Positions 18,015-26,019 of a stretch of DNA of 64,000 bases are shown here, in pieces. A program made the position numbers and the translations under genes. The notes under the pieces were generated by a model, which saw only the letters and a list, made by a program, of their open reading frames with translations, had not been told where the DNA came from and ran no database searches. The DNA comes from Bacteroidota bacterium (lineage in GTDB: Bacteria; Bacteroidota; Ignavibacteria; UBA10030; UBA6906). Each line of letters starts with the position of its first letter. The first letter of the stretch is position 1. The stretch lies in NCBI GenBank assembly GCA_019637975.1, contig JAHBUR010000013.1, positions 1 through 64,000 of the forward strand, read 5' to 3'.

Positions 18015-18065
18015 TTTTGGGATGAGATTGTCTGTGGATAATATAACCATGCAACCACTGAAATG

Positions 18066-18092
18066 AAAAAGCCCGCTCTTGCTGCGGGCCTT
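18066..18092 (-). terminator. Rho-independent terminator after the subtilisin gene
   Basis: Read on the minus strand, GCCCGC (18084-18089) and GCGGGC (18071-18076) form a stem around a 7-base loop, followed by TTTTTC. It lies about 27 bases past the peptidase stop and separates it from the DUF4230 operon. Confidence 0.8.
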
Positions 18093-18118
18093 ATGATCGT
18101 GTACACGCCGTTACAACG

Positions 18119-19789
18119 TCAGGCAACATCAAGTGTGCTGTTCCATCCTCCCATACCGTCAGGCTCTTTTTCTTTGTTGGCAGGATCTTCCAACCAAACG
18201 GCGCTGTCAATCACGTACTTGTACTGATGCTTTCCCGGCCGGGGTTTTGGCAGCCAGACACTCCACCAGCCTTCGGCGGATTCCTGCAACCGCAACGCCT
18301 GAGCGTTCCAATTGTTGAAACTTCCTGCGACAGCAACAGTCCGCGGAACACGATTGTGATACACAAAAAGAAGTCGCCCGTCAACGGCATGTACGCCCGC
18401 TTGCAGCGAGGCATGCCGCTTTTTCAGCGCCCGCTCGACTGCTGCGCGGGGATTGAGTACGCCGCGCCCTTGCTGCTCTTCCGGCGCATTCTTCAGCGGC
18501 TCGGCTGTTTCCATCAGGATGTGTTTCACTTCGCCCGGCGTGAGATCGGGGTTTGCTTCAAGCATCTGCGCCACGACCGAGCTGACAATCGGCGATGCGA
18601 ACGATGTGCCATCGACATGCTTGTAGTGAGGGGCGATGTATTTCATCTCCCCGATTCTCCCCTTCACCCATGAATGAATTTTCTCTCTCTTCAATTCCTT
18701 GGGAGCTGAGGGGAGATTCTTCCGGTTGCGTGCGAGCAGCTTTTCCGCCATGCGCGGTGAGAAGTCAAGGAGTTTGAAGAGAAACGGCGCCTCCTTGAAC
18801 TGGTCGGTTCCCGGAAGAATAGGCCCCGCAACCCAGATTGCCGGCGCAATCAGTTCAGGTTTCGAGTAACCGTCAACTGTGGTGCCGTAGGTCGAGTGAA
18901 ACATCGTGCGAAAGTTCTTCCAGATTTCGTTTTGATCGTTCAGTCCGCCGACTGTGATTGCCGATGGCGAACTCGCCGGCGGGATGATCGGCTTCGAGGG
19001 ATTGTTGCCGACTGCCGTAACGACGACAATTCCCTGTGCTACTGCCTCTTCTACTGCTTGATCAACCGGACTTTCCTTTGACGACACCGGCTCATCATCT
19101 GCAACCGAGAGGCTGATGATGCGGATATTGAATTCCTCCGCATGATCGATTGCCCAACGGATGCCGCGGGTGATGTTTTCGGTGTTGATCCAACCGGATT
19201 TTGCATCCATCACCTTGATCAAAACAACATCCGCCTCCGACGCGATGCCGCGATACATTCCTTTCGATAGCCAGCCGTCACCTGCCGCAGCAACGGAGGT
19301 CATCGTGCCGTGCCAGCTTTCGACATGCGGCTTGTTGAAGTAACTTCGCCGCCGTTTTTCGTTCGTGACATCAACAATCGCCTTGATGCGATTGCGCTGC
19401 TTTGCAAGATCGGGGTGCGGGTAGAAGCCCGAGTCGATGAACGCAATGGTAATTCCTCTTCCCCTGAAACGCGGGTCGGCGTTGAGCCGGAGCGGTGTGG
19501 GAAGTAATGCGAACTCATTGGAGACACGATTGCGGAAGAGTGTGCTGCGAACAGCCGTTTCACCGGACGATCTCCCGTCGGGTACAAAGTCGGGATCGGG
19601 AAGGAAGTGATCATCCGCCGATTCAAATTCATTCAAGTACAGGCAACGCTCGCACATTCCCTGATATACAGACCAGGAGGGATAGCGCGCTTCCATCTTC
19701 TTCACAACCGCTTCTTCGCCGTTGCCGGTGAAGTCATGCAGAAGTTGCTCAACGTACTGCTTGCAAATCGGACATTTGGGAGAGAACAT
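18119..19789 (-). CDS. Zinc-ribbon/subtilisin (S8)/glycogen-binding fusion protein
   Basis: A 556-residue protein of three parts. Residues 1-60 carry two C-x-x-C pairs (C6/C9, C46/C49), a likely zinc ribbon. Residues about 105-440 are a subtilisin domain with D119 (FIDSG), H160 (HGTMT), oxyanion N262 (AVGNN) and catalytic S396 (GTSFASP). Residues about 470-556 match an AMPK-beta/CBM48-type glycogen-binding domain (VAVAGSFNNWNAQALRL, GKHQYKYVIDSAVWLEDP). No signal peptide is present, so it is probably cytoplasmic. A protease tethered to glycogen or starch is unusual. It is the second gene after an unknown 313-residue protein, whose stop lies 6 bases upstream of its start. Confidence 0.9.
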   Translation of the reverse strand: MFSPKCPICKQYVEQLLHDFTGNGEEAVVKKMEARYPSWSVYQGMCERCLYLNEFESADDHFLPDPDFVPDGRSSGETAVRSTLFRNRVSNEFALLPTPLRLNADPRFRGRGITIAFIDSGFYPHPDLAKQRNRIKAIVDVTNEKRRRSYFNKPHVESWHGTMTSVAAAGDGWLSKGMYRGIASEADVVLIKVMDAKSGWINTENITRGIRWAIDHAEEFNIRIISLSVADDEPVSSKESPVDQAVEEAVAQGIVVVTAVGNNPSKPIIPPASSPSAITVGGLNDQNEIWKNFRTMFHSTYGTTVDGYSKPELIAPAIWVAGPILPGTDQFKEAPFLFKLLDFSPRMAEKLLARNRKNLPSAPKELKREKIHSWVKGRIGEMKYIAPHYKHVDGTSFASPIVSSVVAQMLEANPDLTPGEVKHILMETAEPLKNAPEEQQGRGVLNPRAAVERALKKRHASLQAGVHAVDGRLLFVYHNRVPRTVAVAGSFNNWNAQALRLQESAEGWWSVWLPKPRPGKHQYKYVIDSAVWLEDPANKEKEPDGMGGWNSTLDVA

Positions 19790-19795
19790 GAATCC

Positions 19796-20737
19796 TCAGG
19801 AGAATACTTGCGCCATCAGCTTGCGCTTGGCAATGGGAAGAAGGGTTTCGGTGTAGGGAAAATCCAAATCTGTTTCACATATGAATGTTGCCGGATTGGG
19901 GAGATCACGATATTTCTCTATCAAGTCAAGTTTGATTGATTCGGGGGATTGATGAATAAGCTCCTGTCCGATCTCTCCCAAATTCGTCGTCTTCAATCGA
20001 CGATAGCGTTCGTTTGCAGATGTAAACAACGACACTTCATACCGCAACAAATGCAGAAGTGCTGCTTTGGGGTCAGGAACGAACCAGTAGCCTTCTTCTC
20101 GATACATCGGCATGATCCCGACCTGTTCAATATGCATGTGTTCTTCGACGAAGTTGTAAATGCCGGCACCTTCTTCAATGACCTGCTGCAGGAGAGGGAG
20201 TCCCCACGTGATGAGTTCTGCTGCGCGCTCAAGATCACCGTCACTCATGGCATGCTCGTACACAAGTTTTCCCTGCTCCAGATCCACTTCCTTCAGATTG
20301 TGCGACATGTGTCCCTGAATATCATTCATCCCGTTGAGCACGCGGACGAGTGCCGCGTGAAGATCCACCAACTCCGCGAGTGCCGGATACAACTTGTTAT
20401 GCGAGAACTCGCCGTAACACTCTTTCAATCCTTGAAGCACGTGATATTGCCGCGCTTCCATATCGCTCGAACCCGTGAGAAATGCGTCGAGACTCAACCT
20501 GTACATATCGACTCCCTGAAAATGTAAAACAGGATTTTCAAAGAACCTGCCATCACTCATAAGTATAAAAATCGAGCCAAAAGAATCAACAGTCATTTTC
20601 TGATTGAACGACATGAGATGGGTAATAGGGTTTTGTACATTGTAGAATGGAAAGGACAGCGTGAGCAATTTTGCAACGAGTTCAGTATATTTTTCAGACA
20701 AATTTGCAGGTACCGATGAGACCGGAAGAGAAGACAC
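19796..20737 (-). CDS. Conserved-looking hypothetical protein upstream of the subtilisin
   Basis: I do not recognise this protein of up to 313 residues. It appears soluble and mostly helical, with many leucines and His/Glu-rich stretches (EEHMHIEQVGIMPMYREEGY, GMNDIQGHMSHNLKEVDLEQ). An N-terminal region contains SFNQKMTVDSFGSIFIL. No signal peptide is seen. The GTG start at 20737 overlaps the divergent opcA start by 22 bases; a TTG at 20701 or ATG 20611 would avoid this. It ends 6 bases before the zinc-ribbon/subtilisin gene, so the two are almost certainly co-transcribed and may be partners, for example regulator and protease. Confidence 0.75.
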   Translation of the reverse strand: MSSLPVSSVPANLSEKYTELVAKLLTLSFPFYNVQNPITHLMSFNQKMTVDSFGSIFILMSDGRFFENPVLHFQGVDMYRLSLDAFLTGSSDMEARQYHVLQGLKECYGEFSHNKLYPALAELVDLHAALVRVLNGMNDIQGHMSHNLKEVDLEQGKLVYEHAMSDGDLERAAELITWGLPLLQQVIEEGAGIYNFVEEHMHIEQVGIMPMYREEGYWFVPDPKAALLHLLRYEVSLFTSANERYRRLKTTNLGEIGQELIHQSPESIKLDLIEKYRDLPNPATFICETDLDFPYTETLLPIAKRKLMAQVFS

Positions 20738-21870
20738 AATTATTGGGCGAGCCGCGGGAGGTCGATATTGTTGCCATCGAGCGGGAATTGGCGAGCCTCT
20801 GGAAAAACGCCGCAGAAGATCCTGGTGACGGGAATTCCGCGCCTGTCATCCGGGCATGCGCTCTTAACTTCGTTATCGTTACGGAAGATGACAGCGAGTT
20901 GGAAATGCTTGCAGGACTTGTCGACGATGTTACGATTGAGCATCCTGCGCGCATCTTCCTTGTCCACATTGACCGGCTGGCCGGACAACCGGCCCTTGAT
21001 TCCTGGATTTCCGCCCGATGCACAATGCCGGTTCCCGGTGGTAAGCAAGTCTGTTGCGAGCAGATCACGCTGACCGCTTCGGGTACTGAAATACACAAAA
21101 TTCCCAGCATTGTCACATCGTTGCTGGTTGCCGACGTTCCGAGCGTGTTGCTCTGGAAACCGTCGTTGGACTCGAACGATGGCATACTTCATTCGCTTCT
21201 TCGTGTTGTCAACAAGGTTATCATCGACTCTTCCGAGAATCTCACTCCAGAATCAAGCTTGTTTGAGTGGGAGAAGATCGTCGTCTCTCCCGGCCAGTAC
21301 GCGACATTCAGCGACCTTGCATGGACTCATCTCACGGAATGGCGTTCGCTTGTCGCCGGCGCGTTCAATCCGCACGAGATGCGCGCAGCGCTTACGGATA
21401 TCAATTCAGTCAAGCTTGAATATTCATCCACCACCACTCCACGTCACTCGGGGATGAGTCAGGCGTTGTTGTTTGTGAGTTGGCTTGCGCAAAAACTGAA
21501 CTGGACGCCCCTGGACCGGCTTCGCAAAAGTGACTACGGCAAATATCACGGCAAATTCGGCCACTCGGATCACAGTATTGAGGTGGTAATCAGTCCTGCT
21601 TCTATCGGCAATGATTCCCGGGGCGGCATGGAATCTGTTATCATTCAAACACGAGGCAACCTTACGCTGAGATTTGCAACAACGGGGCATGCGGAATGCG
21701 TCCGGTTCACAAAACACGATAGCGCATCACCGCCCGATGAACTGCTGACCGTCCGGAGAAGAAAAAGCGAGGCGTTGTTGGTTGCCGAAGAGCTGCAAGT
21801 GAATTTTCGCGACACGGGATATGAGGCGGCACTGAACACGTTCACTCACATCTGCACGCTCCCGGCATGA
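20716..21870 (+). CDS. opcA: Glucose-6-phosphate dehydrogenase assembly protein OpcA
   Basis: ATG 20716 gives a 384-residue protein starting MRPEEKTQLLGEPREVD. It matches OpcA: VDIVAIERELASLWK near the start, RACALNFVIVTEDD, EHPARIFLVHID and VPSVLLWKPSL in the N-terminal domain. OpcA is needed for assembly and redox activation of glucose-6-phosphate dehydrogenase in cyanobacteria and actinobacteria. Here zwf itself is not adjacent, although the next two genes are pathway enzymes. The stop overlaps the pgl start (ATGA). The gene starts inside the opposite-strand start region of the preceding unknown gene, so the two promoters must overlap coding DNA. Confidence 0.88.
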   Translation: MRPEEKTQLLGEPREVDIVAIERELASLWKNAAEDPGDGNSAPVIRACALNFVIVTEDDSELEMLAGLVDDVTIEHPARIFLVHIDRLAGQPALDSWISARCTMPVPGGKQVCCEQITLTASGTEIHKIPSIVTSLLVADVPSVLLWKPSLDSNDGILHSLLRVVNKVIIDSSENLTPESSLFEWEKIVVSPGQYATFSDLAWTHLTEWRSLVAGAFNPHEMRAALTDINSVKLEYSSTTTPRHSGMSQALLFVSWLAQKLNWTPLDRLRKSDYGKYHGKFGHSDHSIEVVISPASIGNDSRGGMESVIIQTRGNLTLRFATTGHAECVRFTKHDSASPPDELLTVRRRKSEALLVAEELQVNFRDTGYEAALNTFTHICTLPA

Positions 21871-22604
21871 ACACACGAGTGTTGTGTTTCGAAAGCGCGG
21901 AGGAGCTTCACCGCGCGACGGCAAGCGACATCATTCAGATGCTGAACGGCGCGATTCGGACTTCGGGACAAAGTTCGCTGATGTTGAGCGGAGGGACCAC
22001 TCCCGGTGCGGTGTACCGGCAACTTGCTTCGAAGCCTCTGCAGTCACAGCTTGACTGGCGTGCCGTGCATGTGTTCTGGGGCGACGAACGATGTGTTCCT
22101 CCGACTGAGAAGGAAAGTAACTACCGTATGGCGTACGAGGCACTTCTGGGGCATGTTCCGATTCCCGATCAGAACATTCATCGCATTCGGGGTGAACTCA
22201 CGCCAACGACTGCCGCAGAGAAATACGAGCAGGAAATAAGGGAGTTCTTTTCTCTCAACAATGATGATCTACCGCGGTTCGATGTCACGTTGTTGGGATT
22301 GGGAGAAGACGGCCATACGGCGTCATTGTTTCCCGAAACGACGATCTTGAATGAAGCATCCCTGCTTGTCGCCAATGTATATGTTCCGAAGCTCGATGCC
22401 CAACGGATTAGCGTGACGTATCCGGTGTTGAACAACTCCGGAACGGTAACATTCATCGTCACAGGCGGGGGCAAGGCATCAATACTGCGTGATGTACTGG
22501 AAGGTGATGCGGACCCCTATCCGGCGGGAAAGATTCGACCGCGAAATGGAAGTCTGTTTTGGTATATTGACAGAGCTGCCGGATCCAAACTCCGCAGTCT
22601 GTAG
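21867..22604 (+). CDS. pgl: 6-phosphogluconolactonase
   Basis: A 245-residue protein of the glucosamine-6-phosphate isomerase/6-phosphogluconolactonase fold with the family motifs LMLSGGTTPGAVYRQLAS, FWGDERCVPPTEKESNYRM and GLGEDGHTASLFP. The length is typical of DevB/Pgl. It hydrolyses 6-phosphogluconolactone in the oxidative pentose phosphate pathway in the cytoplasm. It is translationally coupled to opcA by a 4-base overlap and followed by glk after 42 bases, forming a glucose-6-phosphate oxidation cassette. Confidence 0.94.
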   Translation: MNTRVLCFESAEELHRATASDIIQMLNGAIRTSGQSSLMLSGGTTPGAVYRQLASKPLQSQLDWRAVHVFWGDERCVPPTEKESNYRMAYEALLGHVPIPDQNIHRIRGELTPTTAAEKYEQEIREFFSLNNDDLPRFDVTLLGLGEDGHTASLFPETTILNEASLLVANVYVPKLDAQRISVTYPVLNNSGTVTFIVTGGGKASILRDVLEGDADPYPAGKIRPRNGSLFWYIDRAAGSKLRSL

Positions 22605-22646
22605 ATATCGCGAGAGAATGTCACACACACATCGAAAGAGAAGGCC

Positions 22647-23627
22647 ATGATTCTGACCGGTGATATCGGGGGAACGAAAACCAATCTCGCATGCTTTGCT
22701 GTCGAGAACGGTAAACTGAGCCGGGGGCCTGTCAAGAGCTACCCGAGCAAGCAATACTCCTCCCTGACTCTGATTCTCAAGAGTTTCCAGCAGGAGATGT
22801 CGGCTACGATCGACATGGCATCATTCGGGATTGCGGGTCCCGTTGTCAACGGCCGATGCACCGCAACGAACTTGCCCTGGATCGTGGATGCGAAGGACAT
22901 CGCCTCCGCATTCGGCCTGAAGAGAGCCGAACTCATCAACGACCTTGAAGCGACGGCATACGGGACCCTCCGTTTGCAGGAGAATGACAAGTTGATGCTG
23001 AACGCGGGTATGCAACAACCGCACGGAGCCATTGCCGTAATCGCGGCAGGAACAGGTTTGGGCGAAGGCGGACTCGTCTGGACAGGCTCACGCTATCAGG
23101 CCTTGCCGTCCGAGGGAGGCCATACGGATTTTGCTCCGCGCAATGAAACCGAAATTGAATTGCTTCGCTTTCTTCTCAAAAAATACAAGCGCGTCAGTTA
23201 CGAACGCGTGATCTCCGGAATGGGAATCGAGAATCTCTATCAATTCTTCCGGACACAAGTGGGATATACCGAACCCGCATGGCTTGCAGACGAAATTGCC
23301 TCGGGCGATCCGGCAGCGGCGATTTCCTCCGCAGGCATTGCTGGGAAAGACGAAGCGTGCGTGAAGGCAATGGAGCTGTTTGTCTCACTCTATGCCGCGG
23401 AAGCGGCAAACCTCGGACTCAAGCTTCTCTCCACCGGAGGATTGTTCATTGGCGGCGGCATAGCGCCGAAGATTCTGCCGTTGCTTCAGCAATCAACTTT
23501 TATTGACTCGTTCACATCGAAGGGACGTTTGTCCGGTGTACTGAAGAACATGCCGGTTCACGTCATACTGAACGATACGATTGCACTCTACGGTGCCGCC
23601 CACTATGCACTGACGATGAATGAATAG
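22647..23627 (+). CDS. glk: Glucokinase
   Basis: A 326-residue enzyme of the proteobacterial-type Glk family: the phosphate-binding TGDIGGTKTNLACF at the N-terminus, AGPVVNGRCTATNLPW, LINDLEATAYGT with the catalytic Asp, AAGTGLGEGGLVW, LPSEGGHTDFAP and LFIGGGIAPKILP. It phosphorylates glucose with ATP and feeds the neighbouring oxidative pentose phosphate genes. The ATG is preceded by AGAGAAGG. Its last codons adjoin the moaD start, so sugar and Moco genes run on one transcript. Confidence 0.95.
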   Translation: MILTGDIGGTKTNLACFAVENGKLSRGPVKSYPSKQYSSLTLILKSFQQEMSATIDMASFGIAGPVVNGRCTATNLPWIVDAKDIASAFGLKRAELINDLEATAYGTLRLQENDKLMLNAGMQQPHGAIAVIAAGTGLGEGGLVWTGSRYQALPSEGGHTDFAPRNETEIELLRFLLKKYKRVSYERVISGMGIENLYQFFRTQVGYTEPAWLADEIASGDPAAAISSAGIAGKDEACVKAMELFVSLYAAEAANLGLKLLSTGGLFIGGGIAPKILPLLQQSTFIDSFTSKGRLSGVLKNMPVHVILNDTIALYGAAHYALTMNE

Positions 23628-23631
23628 TCCG

Positions 23632-23880
23632 ATGGTACGGGTTAAGGTAAAAGTCTTCGGTCCGCTGAAGGATATTGTTCAGAAGGATGAAATACTGCTC
23701 GACGTGCCGCCGCCGCATACTGGAGATGCCGCGTTTGATGTTCTTGCGCGGCAGTTGCCTGCGTTGCAACAGTGGCGCAACAGTGTTCGTCTTGCCGTCA
23801 ATTTCGAATACGTATCATTCGATCATGTTGTGAAAGAGAATGATGAGATCAGTTTCATTCCTCCGGTAAGTGGAGGATGA
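23632..23880 (+). CDS. moaD: Molybdopterin synthase small subunit (MoaD/ThiS family)
   Basis: The start is either ATG 23632 (MVRVKVKVFGPLKD, 82 residues) or ATG 23620 inside glk; I prefer 23632 because family members begin at this strand. The protein is a ubiquitin-like sulfur carrier ending in the required Gly-Gly (IPPVSGG). The terminal glycine is thiocarboxylated and donates sulfur to form molybdopterin with MoaE. The stop codon overlaps the start of a broken DUF4258 toxin gene (ATGA), which separates it from moaE. Confidence 0.9.
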   Translation: MVRVKVKVFGPLKDIVQKDEILLDVPPPHTGDAAFDVLARQLPALQQWRNSVRLAVNFEYVSFDHVVKENDEISFIPPVSGG

Positions 23881-24060
23881 AACCAATTGAAGAAATACAA
23901 GCGCAACTTTCTCGTGGGGATATTCCACCTGCTCGGCTTTTGTGAAAGCGGCAGGCCATTGCATATGCAGGTATCACGACAAATTTCCGTTTTGACAAAA
24001 ATCATTACATTATATCAGCCCGATGAAACAGAATGGATTGATTACTCAAAGAGGAGGTGA
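23877..24060 (+). pseudogene. Remnant of a DUF4258 toxin gene, internal deletion plus frameshift
   Basis: No intact frame exists, but two pieces of one gene can be read. An ATG overlapping the moaD stop gives MKPIEEIQAQLSRGDI, resembling the DUF4258 N-terminus, and then stops at 23943-23945. In the next frame the sequence continues LLGFCESGRPLHMQ and later KIITLYQPDETEWIDYSKRR, the characteristic DUF4258 C-terminus (GRPLHV..., I-T-x-Y-x-P-D-x-x-x-W). About 40-45 codons between the pieces are missing, with a frame change near 23920-23930. The stop (24058-24060) overlaps the antitoxin ATG 24060 (TGATG), the usual toxin-antitoxin junction. The toxin should be inactive. Confidence 0.72.
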
Positions 24061-24062
24061 TG

Positions 24063-24293
24063 ATGTTTGAGTGCAGCGTTTGCGGATCGAACGAATCGGT
24101 TCAGAAGCGCGTGAACCAGGTATTCGATGTGGATGGAAAGCCGATTCTTGTTGAGAATATTCCAGCGACTGTGTGCGTCCGGTGCGGCGATGCGACGTTT
24201 GATGTTGCTGTGGGAGAGAAGATTCGAACGATGCTGCGCGGAGAATCAAAGCCCGCACGTTCAATTGCCGTCGATGTTTTTGACTATGCGTAG
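24063..24293 (+). CDS. YgiT-type zinc-finger antitoxin (MqsA N-terminal-like)
   Basis: A 76-residue protein with two C-x-x-C pairs (CSVCGS and CVRCGD) around a beta-rich insert, the YgiT-type zinc finger found in antitoxins paired with DUF4258 or MqsR toxins. It lacks the C-terminal helix-turn-helix of full MqsA. ATG 24063 is five bases after a strong AGGAGG; ATG 24060 is the alternative. It appears intact while the toxin just upstream is broken. It sits between moaD and moaE. Confidence 0.85.
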   Translation: MFECSVCGSNESVQKRVNQVFDVDGKPILVENIPATVCVRCGDATFDVAVGEKIRTMLRGESKPARSIAVDVFDYA

Positions 24294-24325
24294 CTGATTG
24301 GTTACACACATCATTTGACTGTACA

Positions 24326-24766
24326 ATGGTCTCCCTCACTCCCAATCCCATTGATGTTTCTGCAATTCTCGGCGCCATTCAATCACCGCAGGCAGGCGGC
24401 ATCGATTGCTTCATCGGCACGGTGCGCAATCACGCACACGGCAAGCGTGTGAAGGGACTCGAATACTCTGCGTACGTTCCGATGGCGGAGAAGATGATGG
24501 CGGAGATCGAACAGGATCTCAGAAAGAAATGGATTCTCCATAACGTCACACTTGTGCATCGCATCGGTTCGCTGAACGTAGGAGATGTCGCTGTTGTCAC
24601 GGCTGTTTCCGCTTCCCACCGCGCTGAAGCATTTGAAGCCTGCCGCTACGCCATCGACCGCATCAAAGAGATTGTGCCGATCTGGAAGAAAGAAATCTAC
24701 GAAGAAGGACAGGCATGGGTCGTCGGGCAGCATGATGTTGATTTTGTCGGAGGGGGAGAAGGGTGA
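24326..24766 (+). CDS. moaE: Molybdopterin synthase large subunit MoaE
   Basis: A 146-residue protein with the MoaE motifs GGIDCFIGTVRNHAHGKRV, LEYSAYVPMAEKMM, VTLVHRIGSLNVGD and IVPIWKKEIYEEGQAWV, including the catalytic lysine in the PIWKKE segment. With MoaD it converts cyclic pyranopterin monophosphate to molybdopterin. The stop overlaps the moaA GTG start by four bases (GTGA). Confidence 0.95.
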   Translation: MVSLTPNPIDVSAILGAIQSPQAGGIDCFIGTVRNHAHGKRVKGLEYSAYVPMAEKMMAEIEQDLRKKWILHNVTLVHRIGSLNVGDVAVVTAVSASHRAEAFEACRYAIDRIKEIVPIWKKEIYEEGQAWVVGQHDVDFVGGGEG

Positions 24767-25755
24767 GCAGGCAACTCATCGACACGTTCGGCCGCGTTGT
24801 GACGAACCTTCGCATTTCCGTCACCGATCGATGCAACTTCCGCTGCTCCTACTGCATGCCCGAAGAGGGAATGGAATGGCTGAAGCGGAACCAACTTCTC
24901 ACCTACGAAGAAATCACGCGTCTCGTTCGCATCTTTGCGTCTCTCGGTATTCACAAAATCCGCCTCACAGGGGGCGAGCCGCTGATGCGCAAAGAAGTGT
25001 GGCGGCTTGTCGCGATGCTGAAGAAAGTTGATGGTATCAACGATATTGCGTTGACGACGAACGGCTATTTTCTTGCCGGGCAGGCGCAACGCCTCGCTGA
25101 CGCCGGGCTGAACCGGATTAACGTGAGTCTCGATTCTCTCTCTCCCGGACTCTTCGCAGATCTCGTCCGGCGGGATTACTTCAGCAAGACGTGGGAAGGA
25201 ATTGAAGCAGCCGACCGTGCCGGGCTTCATCCGATCAAGCTCAATGTTGTACTCATTCGTGGAGTGAATGATGGCGAGATACTGAAGTTCGCCGAACTCG
25301 CCCGGACCCGCGGGTTTGTTATTCGCTTCATCGAATTCATGCCCATCGGAAAGGATGATGGCTGGGCATTGGACAAGGTTGTGCCGACGCACGAAGTTCT
25401 TGAGAACATCAATTCCACCTTCCGTCTCATTCCGATGCCGCACCCGAACGGCAAATCGCCCGCCGAGAGGTACATGTTTGCAGACGGCAAAGGCGAAATC
25501 GGATTCATCAGCTCGGTCAGTCAACCGTTCTGCGGCGATTGCGACCGCGTTCGCGTGACGAGTGACGGGAAGTTTCGTACGTGTTTGTTCTCACTTGTCG
25601 AAACAGATTTGCGCGGAATGCTTCGCGGCGGAGCGGATGATGAAGAGATTGCCGACGCCCTTGTTCATGCGGTGTGGAAGAAAGAAGAGGGTCATCTCAT
25701 CAACCAACCCGGCTTTGTTCGTCCCGAACGGACAATGAGTCAGATCGGAGGATAG
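24763..25755 (+). CDS. moaA: GTP 3',8-cyclase MoaA
   Basis: A 330-residue radical SAM enzyme starting at GTG 24763, overlapping moaE. The radical SAM cluster is C24-x3-C28-x2-C31 (CNFRCSYC); the second, C-terminal 4Fe-4S site is in PFCGDCDRVRVTSDGKFRTC, and the protein ends in the conserved Gly-Gly (QIGG) needed for catalysis. It converts GTP to 3',8-cyclo-H2GTP, the first Moco step. moaC and moeA are not in the window. Confidence 0.96.
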   Translation: MSRQLIDTFGRVVTNLRISVTDRCNFRCSYCMPEEGMEWLKRNQLLTYEEITRLVRIFASLGIHKIRLTGGEPLMRKEVWRLVAMLKKVDGINDIALTTNGYFLAGQAQRLADAGLNRINVSLDSLSPGLFADLVRRDYFSKTWEGIEAADRAGLHPIKLNVVLIRGVNDGEILKFAELARTRGFVIRFIEFMPIGKDDGWALDKVVPTHEVLENINSTFRLIPMPHPNGKSPAERYMFADGKGEIGFISSVSQPFCGDCDRVRVTSDGKFRTCLFSLVETDLRGMLRGGADDEEIADALVHAVWKKEEGHLINQPGFVRPERTMSQIGG

Positions 25756-25830
25756 AATCAGACATCAAAGACGGTTGCTTCTGCAAAGAAGGAGTAGTAT
25801 CATAGCAATGAACACTGCAAAGGGTTATGT

Positions 25831-26019
25831 ATGGAATCTGCAAGCATAAAGGAAGAAGCGAAACGCCTTATTGACAAGCTTCCCGAGAACACAACGTGGG
25901 ATGATCTGATGTATGAAATCTATGTTCGGCAAGCCGTTGAAGCCGGCCTTGCCGACAGTCTTGCAGGTCGAACCTCCCGTGTTGAAGAAGTCCGCGCCAA
26001 ATTCAAACTCCCGCAATGA
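25831..26019 (+). CDS. Small antitoxin-like protein paired with a ParE-type toxin
   Basis: A 62-residue acidic/basic helical protein. KRLIDKLPENTTWDDLMYEI followed by YVRQAVEAGLADSLAGRTS and VEEVRAKF resembles small antitoxins commonly found directly before RelE/ParE toxins. It has no clear DNA-binding motif of its own. AAAGGG lies upstream of the ATG. The stop overlaps the toxin ATG by four bases (ATGA), the normal antitoxin-toxin arrangement. It seems intact although its toxin is shortened. Confidence 0.78.
   Translation: MESASIKEEAKRLIDKLPENTTWDDLMYEIYVRQAVEAGLADSLAGRTSRVEEVRAKFKLPQ

Noticed and set aside
23992..24016. TTGACA followed by TATATC as a promoter for the YgiT antitoxin
   Set aside because: The spacer is only 13 bases, and the -35 string falls within the broken toxin's coding sequence.
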